This document shows positions 44,444 to 52,468 of a stretch of 64,000 bases of DNA, in pieces (the stretch's first letter is position 1; every line of letters begins with the position of its first letter). The translations under genes were made by a program, and so were the position numbers. This stretch comes from Hydromicrobium sp964415365 (GTDB taxonomy: Bacteria > Actinomycetota > Humimicrobiia > Humimicrobiales > Humimicrobiaceae), in the NCBI GenBank assembly GCA_964415365.1, contig CAYPYW010000009.1:25224-89223 (forward strand), given 5' to 3'. A model generated the notes under the pieces. It was not told where the DNA came from. It did not search any database and was given only the letters and a program-made list of their open reading frames with translations.

Positions 44444-45670
44444 TTGGAAATTAAAGTAGATGAGAAAACCTGTACAGGTTGCAGTCTCTGCAAAAAAGTC
44501 TGCCTGTACGATGCAATTGAGGTAGCTGACGGTAAAGCAGTAATCAATGAAAACTGTGTGTTTTGCGGAGCCTGTATTGAGGTCTGCAAGTTTGGTTCCA
44601 TTGAAATAGCGGGACTTGCTGAAGAAAAGAGGGATTTTTCGGAGTACAAGGGAGTATGTATATATCTTGAAGCCAATGGCAACACTATAGTTGATGTGGG
44701 GTTTGAACTTGTAAGCGAGGGAAGAAAACTTGCCGATAAGTTGGGAGCGGAGCTTTCCGCAGTAGCTATTGGAAATGGTATTGAAGAAAGTGCGGCAGAG
44801 GCTTTTCAGTATGGTCTGGATAGGTTATTTCTTCTGGACAGTCCCATTTTTTCAAGCAACCTTGACGATATTTTTGCCAAAGCTCTGGTTCAGGTAATAC
44901 ATAAGAAAAAGCCGGAGATATTCCTGGCTGGGGCAACATGGTTCGGAAGAACTCTGATTCCAAAGGTTGCAGCTATTTTAAAAACAGGGCTTACTGCAGA
45001 CTGTACCGGGCTTGCAATAGATGAGGAGAAAAAGATACTTCTTCAAACAAGGCCAACTTTTGGAGGCAATATTCTGGCAACCATAGTTACCAGAAATGCC
45101 AGACCACAAATGGCTACAGTAAGGCCTCATGTTATGGAAAAGAAAAAGATTGCGAAGGCACCTGACAGTCCCAAAGATAAGGTTGATTATTACAGAGATA
45201 AGATTGAGTATATAAAAATAGATGAGTCCAGATTTAAGAGTAAATATAAGCTGCTTGATGTGGACAGGGAACTTGACGAGAAGATAAATATTACTGATTA
45301 TGATGTCATTGTATCTGGTGGAAGGGGACTGGGTGGAGGTGAGAAGTTTTCGATGCTTAAAGAACTTGCTGACCTGCTAGGAGGAGTAGTAGGCGCATCA
45401 AGGGCAGCAGTAGATTCGGGATGGATATCCTATCCTCATCAGGTGGGGCAGACCGGAAAGACAGTAAATCCAAAAATATATATTGCCTGTGGCATATCCG
45501 GGGCAATCCAACACCTTGCTGGAATGCAAACCTCTGATATTATTATTGCCATAAATAAAGATCCTGATGCCCCAATCTTTAAAGTAGCTAACTATGGGAT
45601 AGTAGGAGATTTATTTGAAGTAGTGCCCATGTTGATAAAGAGGCTAAAAAGTGGGAAACAGTTAGTCTAA
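44444..45670 (+). CDS. etfA: Electron transfer flavoprotein alpha subunit with ferredoxin domain
   Basis: The 408-residue protein starts with a two-[4Fe-4S] ferredoxin domain: C10, C13, C16, C20 and C38, C41, C44, C48. The EtfA body follows, ending with the FAD domain: VIVSGGRGLGGGEKFSMLKE, then VVGASRAAVDSGWI, YPHQVGQTGKTVNPKIYIAC and GISGAIQHLAGMQTSD. EtfA with such a ferredoxin extension occurs in electron-bifurcating complexes such as caffeyl-CoA reductase (CarE). TTG 44444 is the start. The operon could thus couple acyl-CoA reduction to ferredoxin reduction. Confidence 0.93.
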   Translation: MEIKVDEKTCTGCSLCKKVCLYDAIEVADGKAVINENCVFCGACIEVCKFGSIEIAGLAEEKRDFSEYKGVCIYLEANGNTIVDVGFELVSEGRKLADKLGAELSAVAIGNGIEESAAEAFQYGLDRLFLLDSPIFSSNLDDIFAKALVQVIHKKKPEIFLAGATWFGRTLIPKVAAILKTGLTADCTGLAIDEEKKILLQTRPTFGGNILATIVTRNARPQMATVRPHVMEKKKIAKAPDSPKDKVDYYRDKIEYIKIDESRFKSKYKLLDVDRELDEKINITDYDVIVSGGRGLGGGEKFSMLKELADLLGGVVGASRAAVDSGWISYPHQVGQTGKTVNPKIYIACGISGAIQHLAGMQTSDIIIAINKDPDAPIFKVANYGIVGDLFEVVPMLIKRLKSGKQLV

Positions 45671-45724
45671 TTTCGATTGACTGTATAAGTGCATGCGAAT
45701 TATTTGATATTGTTATTTTAAAAA

Positions 45725-45748
45725 GTTCGAGTCCTACTCGGGAAGCCA
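45725..45748 (+). other. tRNA 3'-end fragment, probable attachment-site remnant
   Basis: The 24 nt read as positions 53-76 of a tRNA: the T loop (GTTCGAGTC with G53, T54, T55, C56, A58 and C61), the 3' side of the T stem, seven acceptor nucleotides (TCGGGAA), a G discriminator and CCA. The rest of the tRNA is absent upstream, so it cannot be a working gene. G73 with this T arm is compatible with tRNA-Asn. Such fragments are left at one end of elements integrated into tRNA genes. Confidence 0.6.
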
Positions 45749-45779
45749 GCGAATTTTGATTCGGATTCTTCATCAAAAA

Positions 45780-46814
45780 TCAATGAAATGAAATAATAAC
45801 CTCAGTCCCTTTACTAGGTGCGCTATTAATTTTAATAGTACCTTTATGAAAATCCACAATTTCCTTTACAATAGAAAGACCCAGACCAGAACCACCCTCA
45901 TAAATACTTCTTGCCTTATCAACTTTAAAGAATCTTTCAAAAATATGTTTTTGATCATTTAAAGCTATCCCTATCCCTGTATCTTTAACGCTCAAAATTA
46001 TATTGTGTTTATATTTTCTTAACGACAACATTACGTCTCCATTTTTTATATTATAATCAATTGCATTTTTTAAAAGGTTAGCCACAAGACGGTTTATTTG
46101 ATTAGCGTTTCCCATCATATGAAGTGCTCTTTCTATATCCTCATTTAAGCTAACCTTTTTACTTTTAGCATATGCTTTAACTGATTTAATTTGATTTGAA
46201 CAAATAGAAGATAGATTTATTTTATCCATATACTTCTCTGGTTTTTCTGAATCACTGCGAGCTAAGAAAAGTAAATCATTTGACATATTTATTAATCTGT
46301 CTACCTCTTCCAGTAGATCTTTATTAAGCGTTTTATAATCTTCCAAGGTTTGATTTTTCTCTAAAGCTATAGTTTCAATACCAGTCTTCATTATTGATAG
46401 TGGAGTTCTTAGCTCATGTGCGGAATCTGAAACAAATCTTTTTTGCTCATCCAGGGATTTTTTAATTGGCTGCAGGGTTTTCCCTGCAAGGAAGTAGCTC
46501 AGGCCAGATATAATTAGGATGATTCCAATATCAGTAGCAATCAAAACTAATTTCAAACGGTTTATAGCATTATTTAAAATTACATACTCGGGGATTGTTT
46601 CTGCCTCAGAATAACTTTCTTCTTCAAATTCAAAATTACTTGCAATATTATTAACAAATAATGTATACAGCATTATGCTAAATGCGATAATTACAATTAG
46701 CAGGATAGCTATATAAAAGAAAGTTAGTTTTAATCTTGCCTTTAAAAAAGCGTTATTCTTTAAATTTGTAACCCAGTCCACGAATGGTCTCAATATATTT
46801 TTCATTTTTATCAT
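45780..46814 (-). CDS. Sensor histidine kinase
   Basis: The 344-residue membrane kinase has a transmembrane helix near residue 30-50, a short extracytoplasmic loop, and a second helix near residues 90-112. Then come the dimerisation domain with the phosphorylated His (DSAHELRTPLSIMKTG) and the ATPase domain (LLKNAIDYNIKNG as N box, VKDTGIGIALND as G1, GGSGLGLSIVKEIVDFHKG as G2). The small external loop suggests it senses the membrane or envelope. It follows the response regulator, with the predicted starts overlapping by 61 nt; a later GTG start would shorten this. Confidence 0.9.
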   Translation of the reverse strand: MIKMKNILRPFVDWVTNLKNNAFLKARLKLTFFYIAILLIVIIAFSIMLYTLFVNNIASNFEFEEESYSEAETIPEYVILNNAINRLKLVLIATDIGIILIISGLSYFLAGKTLQPIKKSLDEQKRFVSDSAHELRTPLSIMKTGIETIALEKNQTLEDYKTLNKDLLEEVDRLINMSNDLLFLARSDSEKPEKYMDKINLSSICSNQIKSVKAYAKSKKVSLNEDIERALHMMGNANQINRLVANLLKNAIDYNIKNGDVMLSLRKYKHNIILSVKDTGIGIALNDQKHIFERFFKVDKARSIYEGGSGLGLSIVKEIVDFHKGTIKINSAPSKGTEVIISFH

Positions 46815-47418
46815 CCAATTTTCTTCTCAACCTTTTTATATATACATCGACAATATTGCTGAAGGAATCATATGCAAAATCCCAGCAATGATCAATTATC
46901 TGTTCTCTATTTAAGACCCTGCCCTTATTACGCAATAAATATTCAAGTACCGAGTACTCTTTGAGGGTAAGATCTAATAATCTATTTCCTTTTCTGACCT
47001 CAAGGGTTGCATTATCAACTGATATATCCTGGGCCTTTAGTATCTCGGGATCTCTACTGGGTGGGCGTCTGAGCAGTGCCCTTATCCTTGCCAGGAGTTC
47101 ACCGAATGCAAATGGTTTTACAAGGTAATCATCTGCTCCGCTGTCAAGTCCGATGATTCTATCATCAATACCATCTCTGGCTGTAAGCATCAGTATGGGA
47201 ATACTTATATTACTTTTGCGAAGTAATCTGCAGACCTCTATACCATCTTTTTGGGGAAGCATAATGTCAAGTATTATCAGGTCATATTCGCCATACAAGG
47301 CCATTTTTTCGCCCTCTTGGCCGTCATAGGCAAAGTCTACAGAAAAGCTCTTATTTTCTAGGCCTTTCTTAATATAAGCAACCATTTTCTTCTGGTCTTC
47401 CACTAGTAATAATCTCAT
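46753..47418 (-). CDS. Response regulator, OmpR/PhoB family
   Basis: The 221-residue protein has the receiver domain (LLLVEDQKKMVAYIKKGLE, phosphorylated Asp in LIILDIMLPQKDG, LTARDG, and Lys in DYLVKPFAFGELLARI) and a winged-helix DNA-binding domain (LTLKEYSVLEYLLRNKGRV, then NIVDVYIKRLRRKLDD). It is the cognate partner of the downstream kinase. The palindrome at 47480-47499, 62 nt before its start, may be where it binds to control itself. Confidence 0.93.
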   Translation of the reverse strand: MRLLLVEDQKKMVAYIKKGLENKSFSVDFAYDGQEGEKMALYGEYDLIILDIMLPQKDGIEVCRLLRKSNISIPILMLTARDGIDDRIIGLDSGADDYLVKPFAFGELLARIRALLRRPPSRDPEILKAQDISVDNATLEVRKGNRLLDLTLKEYSVLEYLLRNKGRVLNREQIIDHCWDFAYDSFSNIVDVYIKRLRRKLDDKNEKYIETIRGLGYKFKE

Positions 47419-47479
47419 ATTCTTAAAAAGTTATTAATTTTACATAGAAAATATTATTTAGTATAGATATAAAATAGAA

Positions 47480-47499
47480 TTGTAGCAATTAAGCTACAA
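47480..47499. promoter_or_regulatory. Palindrome before the response regulator gene
   Basis: TTGTAGC, six bases, then GCTACAA form a perfect 7-bp inverted repeat 62 nt before the response regulator start. Its size and place suit an operator for autoregulation, but no promoter can be matched with certainty. Confidence 0.4.
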
Positions 47500-47501
47500 G
47501 T

Positions 47502-47540
47502 AATAATCCCCTCACAGAAATTAATCTTGAGGGGATTATT
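47502..47540. terminator. Strong hairpin after the acidic secreted protein gene
   Basis: AATAATCCCCTC (47502-47513) and GAGGGGATTATT (47529-47540) form a perfect 12-bp stem with a 15-nt loop, 20 nt beyond the stop of the minus-strand gene at 47561. There is no long T tract, so its efficiency as an intrinsic terminator is unsure. Confidence 0.55.
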
Positions 47541-47560
47541 AAAATGAAAATATTTGGTAA

Positions 47561-47857
47561 CTACTCTATGCCTTCAAATTCATGTTCTACATCAACTCCG
47601 TCAGCATCTTCATGACCCCTACCAGGTAGATTTTCATCAGCTTCATCAACATCACCTGCTTCTTCTGCTTCATCAACATCTTCTACTTCTTCCTGTACAT
47701 CATCCAGATCTTCTGCTACTGAAGTTTCTTCGGCAGCTGTAGCCTTTTCATCTGTTGCTGCTGCTGCTCCCATTAAGGGAAGAGAAAATATCAACATACT
47801 GACAATCGCTACAGCAAGAGTAAGAATGCCAAACTTTCCAAATTTCATCTTTCTCAT
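47561..47857 (-). CDS. Small acidic secreted protein of unknown function
   Basis: The 98-residue product has a signal peptide (basic MRKMKFGKFG, then a hydrophobic segment ending near MGAAAATDE). The remainder is almost entirely Glu, Asp, Ala and Val, with repeats such as DVDEAEEAGDVDEADE, so it is strongly acidic and probably disordered. GGAGGTGA stands 9 nt before the ATG. It lies upstream of the two-component genes in the same orientation. It could bind metal ions or be the envelope partner of the kinase, but that is guesswork. Confidence 0.72.
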   Translation of the reverse strand: MRKMKFGKFGILTLAVAIVSMLIFSLPLMGAAAATDEKATAAEETSVAEDLDDVQEEVEDVDEAEEAGDVDEADENLPGRGHEDADGVDVEHEFEGIE

Positions 47858-48396
47858 ATAATCTCTTCACCTCCTTCCTGTCTTCTAATATGTTTATATT
47901 AGGTTAATCTTCCCATTTATGTTGATTAATTTAACACACCAAGATGAACATACTATGAATAAAGAAATATTTATTATTACTGATATATTCTATAGATATT
48001 ATGAAATCCGTGAGATATATTGGAAGTTTATTTACTTTGAATATGTTTAAGAATATCTTCAGAGAAATATTACATATTATGTTATTTAGTTAGTATTTAG
48101 TGTATTTCTATTGGTAAATGATTACAATTTATTGGGATACTCGGTATTTTAAAAGTGCCAATATAGGGAGTTACACAATAAAAGATATTAATTATGTAAA
48201 TATATGAGTAGTTTTAATTTCTTCAAATTTATCTTTTAAAACAGTAAATTCGTTAAAATAAAAAGTTCGAAATGTGTCCACTAAGAGGAGCCAATCAGAA
48301 CACTTATTAGCTCTTGGCTCTTCACCAACAACAGGGCCAAAACAGGGGCAACCCGCTCTAACAACACAGTGGGCTCCCAGTCTATTCTGATTCACA
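47858..48396. other. Intergenic stretch with a GC-richer block
   Basis: No supported gene. The first 330 nt are very AT-rich. Around 48270-48380 a block of clearly higher GC contains an imperfect inverted repeat (AGAGGAGCCAA against TTGGCTCTTC). A 73-codon minus-strand frame across it has no ribosome-binding site and an improbable composition, so I do not call it a gene. The block may be a decayed mobile or structured RNA element. Confidence 0.4.
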
Positions 48397-48822
48397 TTAA
48401 GAATTATTTTCAAAATTAAATATATTTATAAGCGTTTCCCTTTCAGTTGTTCTATAAATATAATAATCTGAATCAATTGTGATTATCTCTTTTATGTCTA
48501 ATCTTTTGGATATAATTACCAGTGTTGCATCTGCAAGGTCCATGGGTATATCCGAATATTCTTCTGAAAGCTTAATAATTTTATCAATTTCAGTTTGAGC
48601 TATGTCTTCAATTTTTAATCCGCCAAGTTTTATCCACTTCAGAAAATCTATTTGTGCATTTATACTAAAATCGAGCATATGACATACTTCTGTTAAAACA
48701 GGCCAACTGGTTGTAAGTATTCCGGAATAATTTTTCAGGAATTTTTTTATTTTTTCATGGTATTTATCGTTTTTATTAAATAAGGCTATAAGTGGACCTG
48801 CGTCAATTAGGGTATTTTTCAT
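48397..48822 (-). CDS. vapC: VapC-type PIN-domain ribonuclease toxin
   Basis: The 141-residue protein has the PIN acidic residues: D7 in LIDAGPLIALF, E45 in VLTEVCHML, the DLADATLVIIS motif near residues 95-105 and a later Asp in IITIDSDYY. PIN toxins cut tRNA or other structured RNA. It overlaps the upstream ribbon-helix-helix gene by 20 nt, the usual antitoxin-toxin order. It lies within the accessory region. Confidence 0.88.
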   Translation of the reverse strand: MKNTLIDAGPLIALFNKNDKYHEKIKKFLKNYSGILTTSWPVLTEVCHMLDFSINAQIDFLKWIKLGGLKIEDIAQTEIDKIIKLSEEYSDIPMDLADATLVIISKRLDIKEIITIDSDYYIYRTTERETLINIFNFENNS

Positions 48823-49048
48823 GAAGCTTTTCCTTCAATTTGATTTTGTAATTATTGGATAAAGACTCTCTGCTACCATACTTTCCAAAAAGATCCATGC
48901 CAATTTCAAATGGACTTAAATTTTTGGCACGTTTGTTATAATATTCAATGATTGCTTTTTTTATTACTTCTGATTTTGTAGATTTTTCCACTTTAATCAA
49001 AGTTGAAATCTTATTTAATATTTCTTCATTTAATCTTACTGTTGTCAT
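48803..49048 (-). CDS. Ribbon-helix-helix antitoxin (VapB-like)
   Basis: The 81-residue protein starts TTVRLNEEILNKISTLIKVE, the beta strand and first helix of a CopG/Arc-type ribbon-helix-helix fold, followed by KSEVIKKAIIEYYNKRAK. The C-terminal half should wrap the toxin. GGAGG lies 9 nt before the ATG. A palindrome covers the -10 of its promoter, fitting autorepression by the toxin-antitoxin complex. Confidence 0.84.
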   Translation of the reverse strand: MTTVRLNEEILNKISTLIKVEKSTKSEVIKKAIIEYYNKRAKNLSPFEIGMDLFGKYGSRESLSNNYKIKLKEKLHEKYPN

Positions 49049-49062
49049 TGTCTATTTCCTCC

Positions 49063-49099
49063 GTAATACATAGTGTATTACATTTACAGTAGATGTCAA
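49063..49099 (-). promoter_or_regulatory. Toxin-antitoxin promoter with overlapping operator
   Basis: On the minus strand a perfect TTGACA (49099-49094) and TACACT (49077-49072) are separated by 16 nt. GTAATACA, TAG, TGTATTAC (49063-49081) is a perfect palindrome covering the -10. The operator is 15 nt before the antitoxin start. Confidence 0.75.
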
Positions 49100-49265
49100 G
49101 ACGATTTTTAGCTATTTATAGTCTATGATAACTCTGGCTGAGCATTGTGGTCAAGACCTCTTTGGACTTATTATATAAGCAATTGTTCACCTTATACTTT
49201 GGTAGACAAATTAATTATTTTTTGTAATAATCTTTTTTAATCTTTTATCACTAATATTTTAAAAT

Positions 49266-49901
49266 ATGTCTGCAGTTGAAGTAAATCACATAGTCAAATC
49301 ATATACAGATAAGCTCGCGGTTAATGATCTGTCTTTCTCTATAGCTCAAAATGAGATATTTGGTCTGATAGGGCCTAATGGTGCTGGTAAGACTACTACT
49401 ATTAGGATGATGATGGACATAATTAAACCTGATTCAGGTGAGGTTATAGTTTTCGGAGAGAAATTGAGTGAAGCAAGTAAGAATAGACTTGGTTATCTAC
49501 CCGAGGAAAGAGGACTGTATAAAAAACTGACTATTATGGAATCTATCATCTATCTGGCTTCGCTTAAAAATATGGACAGGTCCTCTATAGAGGAAAAAGC
49601 TGATGAGTTGCTTAAACAAACAGGTATGCTTCCTTATAAGAATAAGCGGATTGATGAATTGAGCAAAGGCATGGGTCAGATTATTCAGTTTATTGTTACC
49701 ATCATCCATAACCCTGAACTGGTTATTTTTGATGAACCATTTTCAAGCCTCGATCCAATTAACACAGAACTAATTAAAAAGTTATTTGTAGATTTGAGAA
49801 ACCGGGGTAAGGCAGTAGTTCTGAGTACTCATCAGATAAATCAGGTAGAGGAACTCTGTGACCGTGTATTAATGATAGACAATGGGAACAGCGTTCTTTA
49901 C
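49266..49901 (+). pseudogene. ABC exporter ATPase (NatA-like), truncated at the 3' end
   Basis: The first 210 or so residues are a normal ABC-2 type ATPase: Walker A LIGPNGAGKTTTIRMMM, LGYLPEERGLYKKLTIMES, signature ELSKGMGQIIQFIVTI, Walker B LVIFDEPFSSLDPIN and LSTHQINQVEELCDRVLMI. Homology ends at NGNSVLY (about 49900). The frame continues to 50111, but it then runs antisense through a lipoprotein start and encodes no plausible domain. The C-terminal 90 residues of the family are missing, no permease follows, and I see no ribosome-binding site before the ATG. It is a rearrangement remnant. Confidence 0.75.
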
Positions 49902-50062
49902 GTGCTTATTTCCTCTCCAAGCTCTGGAGTTTCTTCCTTTACCTCTTCGGTTTGTTTTTCTACCTTTTCTTCAGCTAAAGTTTCTTCTGTTTTGTTACAT
50001 CCTGTGGCACTTAATGAGAAAATTAGTGATAATATTAGGATTATTGAAAATATTTTTTTAAC
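49902..50062 (-). pseudogene. 5' fragment of a lipoprotein gene, inverted next to the ABC ATPase fragment
   Basis: On the minus strand, GGAGG precedes ATG 50062. With one extra A in the A7 run at 50051-50057 the frame reads MLKKIFSIILILSL, then FSLSATGCNKTEE and a Glu/Lys-rich linker (KVEKQTEEVKEET). This is a typical lipoprotein start with a lipobox. As written, the run has seven A and the frame stops after seven codons. The coding pattern ends where the ABC fragment begins, so about 55 codons survive. Confidence 0.6.
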
Positions 50063-50111
50063 ATTTTGCCTCCCTCTAAATTGCTATAATTATACCAAAT
50101 ATGTACTTTAA

Positions 50112-50557
50112 AACACTACAAAATAATATTTAGATTCAGGCCAATTAACATTTCAATATGAAGAAATTATTTATTCTAAAGGGATTCCTTCTGGAACTTC
50201 CTTTCTTTTTGGCAAACTTATAATAAAACTAAATAATTTTTTACATGAATATAACCAGAAAAAGATCCTTTGAAAATGTGGAGAGATTATCTAGGTTACA
50301 TCTACTACATATCTGGGATCTTTGACCTCCACTTAAGAAAATATGAATAGGGGTTTTAAAGAGGAATCTAACATTTTGTTTGGAACATTCTTTTGAGAAA
50401 CCCTCAGAACAACTTAGATTCTAAGTTAAGATGGACCAAAGATTAGGGGTAAGGTCAAACTAATCTTAAAATTGAGGTAATCATGGTTAAGATGGCAGAA
50501 TCAGCATTTTAGTAGTAGAGAATCAGGATTTTAAGGATATTTTTGAGAGTTATTTCG
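50112..50557. other. Gene-free stretch with possible decayed coding
   Basis: No supported gene in 446 nt. Short open pieces occur on the plus strand (for example WRDYLGYIYYISGIFDLHLR, then LDSKLRWTKD) but stops and frame changes break them up. They may come from a decayed transposase or other accessory gene; I cannot name a family. Confidence 0.35.
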
Positions 50558-51388
50558 TCATTTGACCATCCATCCAGTCAAGCCCTTTATCCAATATTTT
50601 TGAAGGGCAAGAAAAACTATAATTGGAATAATAGAAACAATTACACTTCCACTTGTCAATAAACTATAATTTGTTGTAAATTCTCCTCTTAGCTTTGGTA
50701 TTATCTGTATAGCTGTATATTTAGAAGGGGTGTAAATAAAAACTAAAGGCATAAAAAATTCGCTCCAAGACCATATAAATTGTAAAGAAAGAATGCTTAT
50801 TATAGCAGGAATGGCAAGCGGTAATGTAACTCTTGTAAATACTTGATATTCTGAAGCACCATCTATTTTTGCGGCTTCTTCAACTTCAATTGGTAAAGAA
50901 AGAAAAAAATTTCTCATAAATGGTATTATCCATATAAGTGCAAGTGAGGTGTGCAGTATTATTAGAGGTATTAAACTATCTATAATATCAAGGCTATTCA
51001 TCATCCAGTATAATGGTAATATAATAGCCTGTACAGGAATTGCAAATAATAGGAAAACAAATATTAGCAAAGGAATTTTACCGAAAAATTTATATCTAGC
51101 AAAGCCATATCCAGCAAGGGAACCTAAATATACGGGTATAATAGTTCCTGGGATGACATAAATAAAAGAATTAATTAATCCCCTCCATAACGGATGAGCT
51201 GAATAATTCCATATCTTTATAAAGTTGGATAAAGTTACATGAAATTCTTTGAAATTCCACCAGCCATGGAGAACTTCACTTAACGGTCTTATTGATACCA
51301 TCAAAATTCCTATTACGGGAATTAACCACGTCAAGCCAATAATCCATACTAATAAAACTCTTAAAAATATAACTCTATTCTCTTTCAC
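50558..51388 (-). CDS. Sugar ABC transporter permease (MalG type)
   Basis: The 276-residue protein has about six transmembrane helices and the EAA loop that docks the ATPase (EAAKIDGASEYQVFTRVTLP, followed by LAIPAI). ILMVSIRPLSEVLHGWW near the start and YTAIQIIPKLRG near the end fit the CUT1 MalG group. It overlaps its MalF-type partner by 14 nt. No ATPase gene is in the operon, so a shared MsiK/MalK-like ATPase elsewhere must power it. It is paralogous to the permease at 61484. Confidence 0.92.
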   Translation of the reverse strand: MKENRVIFLRVLLVWIIGLTWLIPVIGILMVSIRPLSEVLHGWWNFKEFHVTLSNFIKIWNYSAHPLWRGLINSFIYVIPGTIIPVYLGSLAGYGFARYKFFGKIPLLIFVFLLFAIPVQAIILPLYWMMNSLDIIDSLIPLIILHTSLALIWIIPFMRNFFLSLPIEVEEAAKIDGASEYQVFTRVTLPLAIPAIISILSLQFIWSWSEFFMPLVFIYTPSKYTAIQIIPKLRGEFTTNYSLLTSGSVIVSIIPIIVFLALQKYWIKGLTGWMVK

Positions 51389-52256
51389 TTGACCTCCTGT
51401 ACATCAGCAATGCGGCTATCACTAAGGAGAGTACTATTAGTATTGTTGCAGCTGCAGAAGCTTTATTAAAATTAAAATAGCTAAATGCTGTATTGAATAC
51501 ATATAAGCCTAAAACTTCAGTAGCTCCTCCGGGGCCTCCAGCGGTTGCAGTATAAACTATGTCAAACATCTTTAATTCCCATATGACTGTCATTATCACA
51601 ACGAATATTATAGTGGGTTTAAGCAGTGGAACTGTTATGTGAAAAAACCTTTTTATAGCTGAGGCACCATCTATTTCAGCTGCCTCATAATATTCATTGG
51701 GTATTGTAGTTAAACCTGCAGAAAAGACAAGCAAAGTAAAGCCAGTCCATATCCAAATTGAACCAATAATTAAAGCAAACAAAGCTGTATTCACATTCAT
51801 AGTCCAGGAATTGGCTAATGATTCAACTCCAATTATTTCGAAAAATCTTGTTACTATTCCTGCATTTTTTTCAAATATATAACGAAACATTATACCGCCT
51901 ACTGCCATAGGTATTACCATGCCGATAACAATCATGGTTTTTGGAGCTGTGACGAACTTGATATTATGCATTAAAACTGCAATTAATAATCCTAATATTA
52001 TAGTTACGGGTAAGTGGATGAAAATCCATATTAAGCTATGAATCAATGCACCCATTGGAAATTTTGGGAAATTTGATGGGTTTAGGAATTTCTTATCTTT
52101 AAAAATATCCATATAATTTGTTACTGAGTATTCTCCATTATTCATAAAAGAAGAATAGAACATCCAAAAAGTTGGTACAATTACAAAAATTAAAATTAAT
52201 AGTAATGCAGGTAATAAAAAGGGTAACTTTATTTTTAAAGTCTTAAATTTTCTCAT
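51375..52256 (-). CDS. Sugar ABC transporter permease (MalF type)
   Basis: The 293-residue protein has six predicted transmembrane helices, PALLLILIFVIVPTFWMFY at the start and the EAA loop EAAEIDGASAIKRFFHITVP, followed by TATAGGPGGATEVLGLYVFN, typical of MalF/UgpA-type CUT1 permeases. It forms the channel with the MalG-type subunit encoded downstream. It is paralogous to the permease at 60624, including the shared LGAVIHN/MGALIHS region. Confidence 0.92.
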   Translation of the reverse strand: MRKFKTLKIKLPFLLPALLLILIFVIVPTFWMFYSSFMNNGEYSVTNYMDIFKDKKFLNPSNFPKFPMGALIHSLIWIFIHLPVTIILGLLIAVLMHNIKFVTAPKTMIVIGMVIPMAVGGIMFRYIFEKNAGIVTRFFEIIGVESLANSWTMNVNTALFALIIGSIWIWTGFTLLVFSAGLTTIPNEYYEAAEIDGASAIKRFFHITVPLLKPTIIFVVIMTVIWELKMFDIVYTATAGGPGGATEVLGLYVFNTAFSYFNFNKASAAATILIVLSLVIAALLMYRRSSERE

Positions 52257-52340
52257 TGCTTTATTTTTATATTCGGCTTAATTAAATTATAAACTTATTG
52301 TTTATAAAAAAAGAACGAAATTTTAGCAGCATATTATTTG

Positions 52341-52390
52341 GATAGACACAGGCATTTTTCTACTCCAACTTAAAAATACCTGTGTCTATC
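52341..52390. promoter_or_regulatory. Long hairpin between binding-protein and permease genes
   Basis: Positions 52341-52359 and 52372-52390 pair over 19 bp with one mismatch around a 12-nt loop; the outer arms read GATAGACACAGG and CCTGTGTCTATC. In sugar ABC operons such hairpins protect the upstream binding-protein mRNA and reduce read-through into permease genes. It could also end transcription in part. Confidence 0.65.
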
Positions 52391-52468
52391 TTCTTAAATT
52401 TCAATAAGTAAGTTTTCCCGACATAAAAAGTTTTTACTATAGATAATAATTACCTAGAGAAAATATCA

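Noticed and set aside
48192..48413. A 73-codon Cys-rich frame on the minus strand
   Set aside because: It has no ribosome-binding site, overlaps vapC, and its codons come from the GC-richer block. It looks accidental.
49902..50111. The C-terminal 70 residues of the ABC ATPase frame as a real domain
   Set aside because: They are the antisense of a lipoprotein start (Ser/Pro/Phe-rich because the opposite strand is Glu/Lys-rich), so they are not a genuine domain.
50112..50557. An insertion sequence
   Set aside because: Short protein-like pieces occur, but no transposase motif, terminal inverted repeats or target duplication could be seen.
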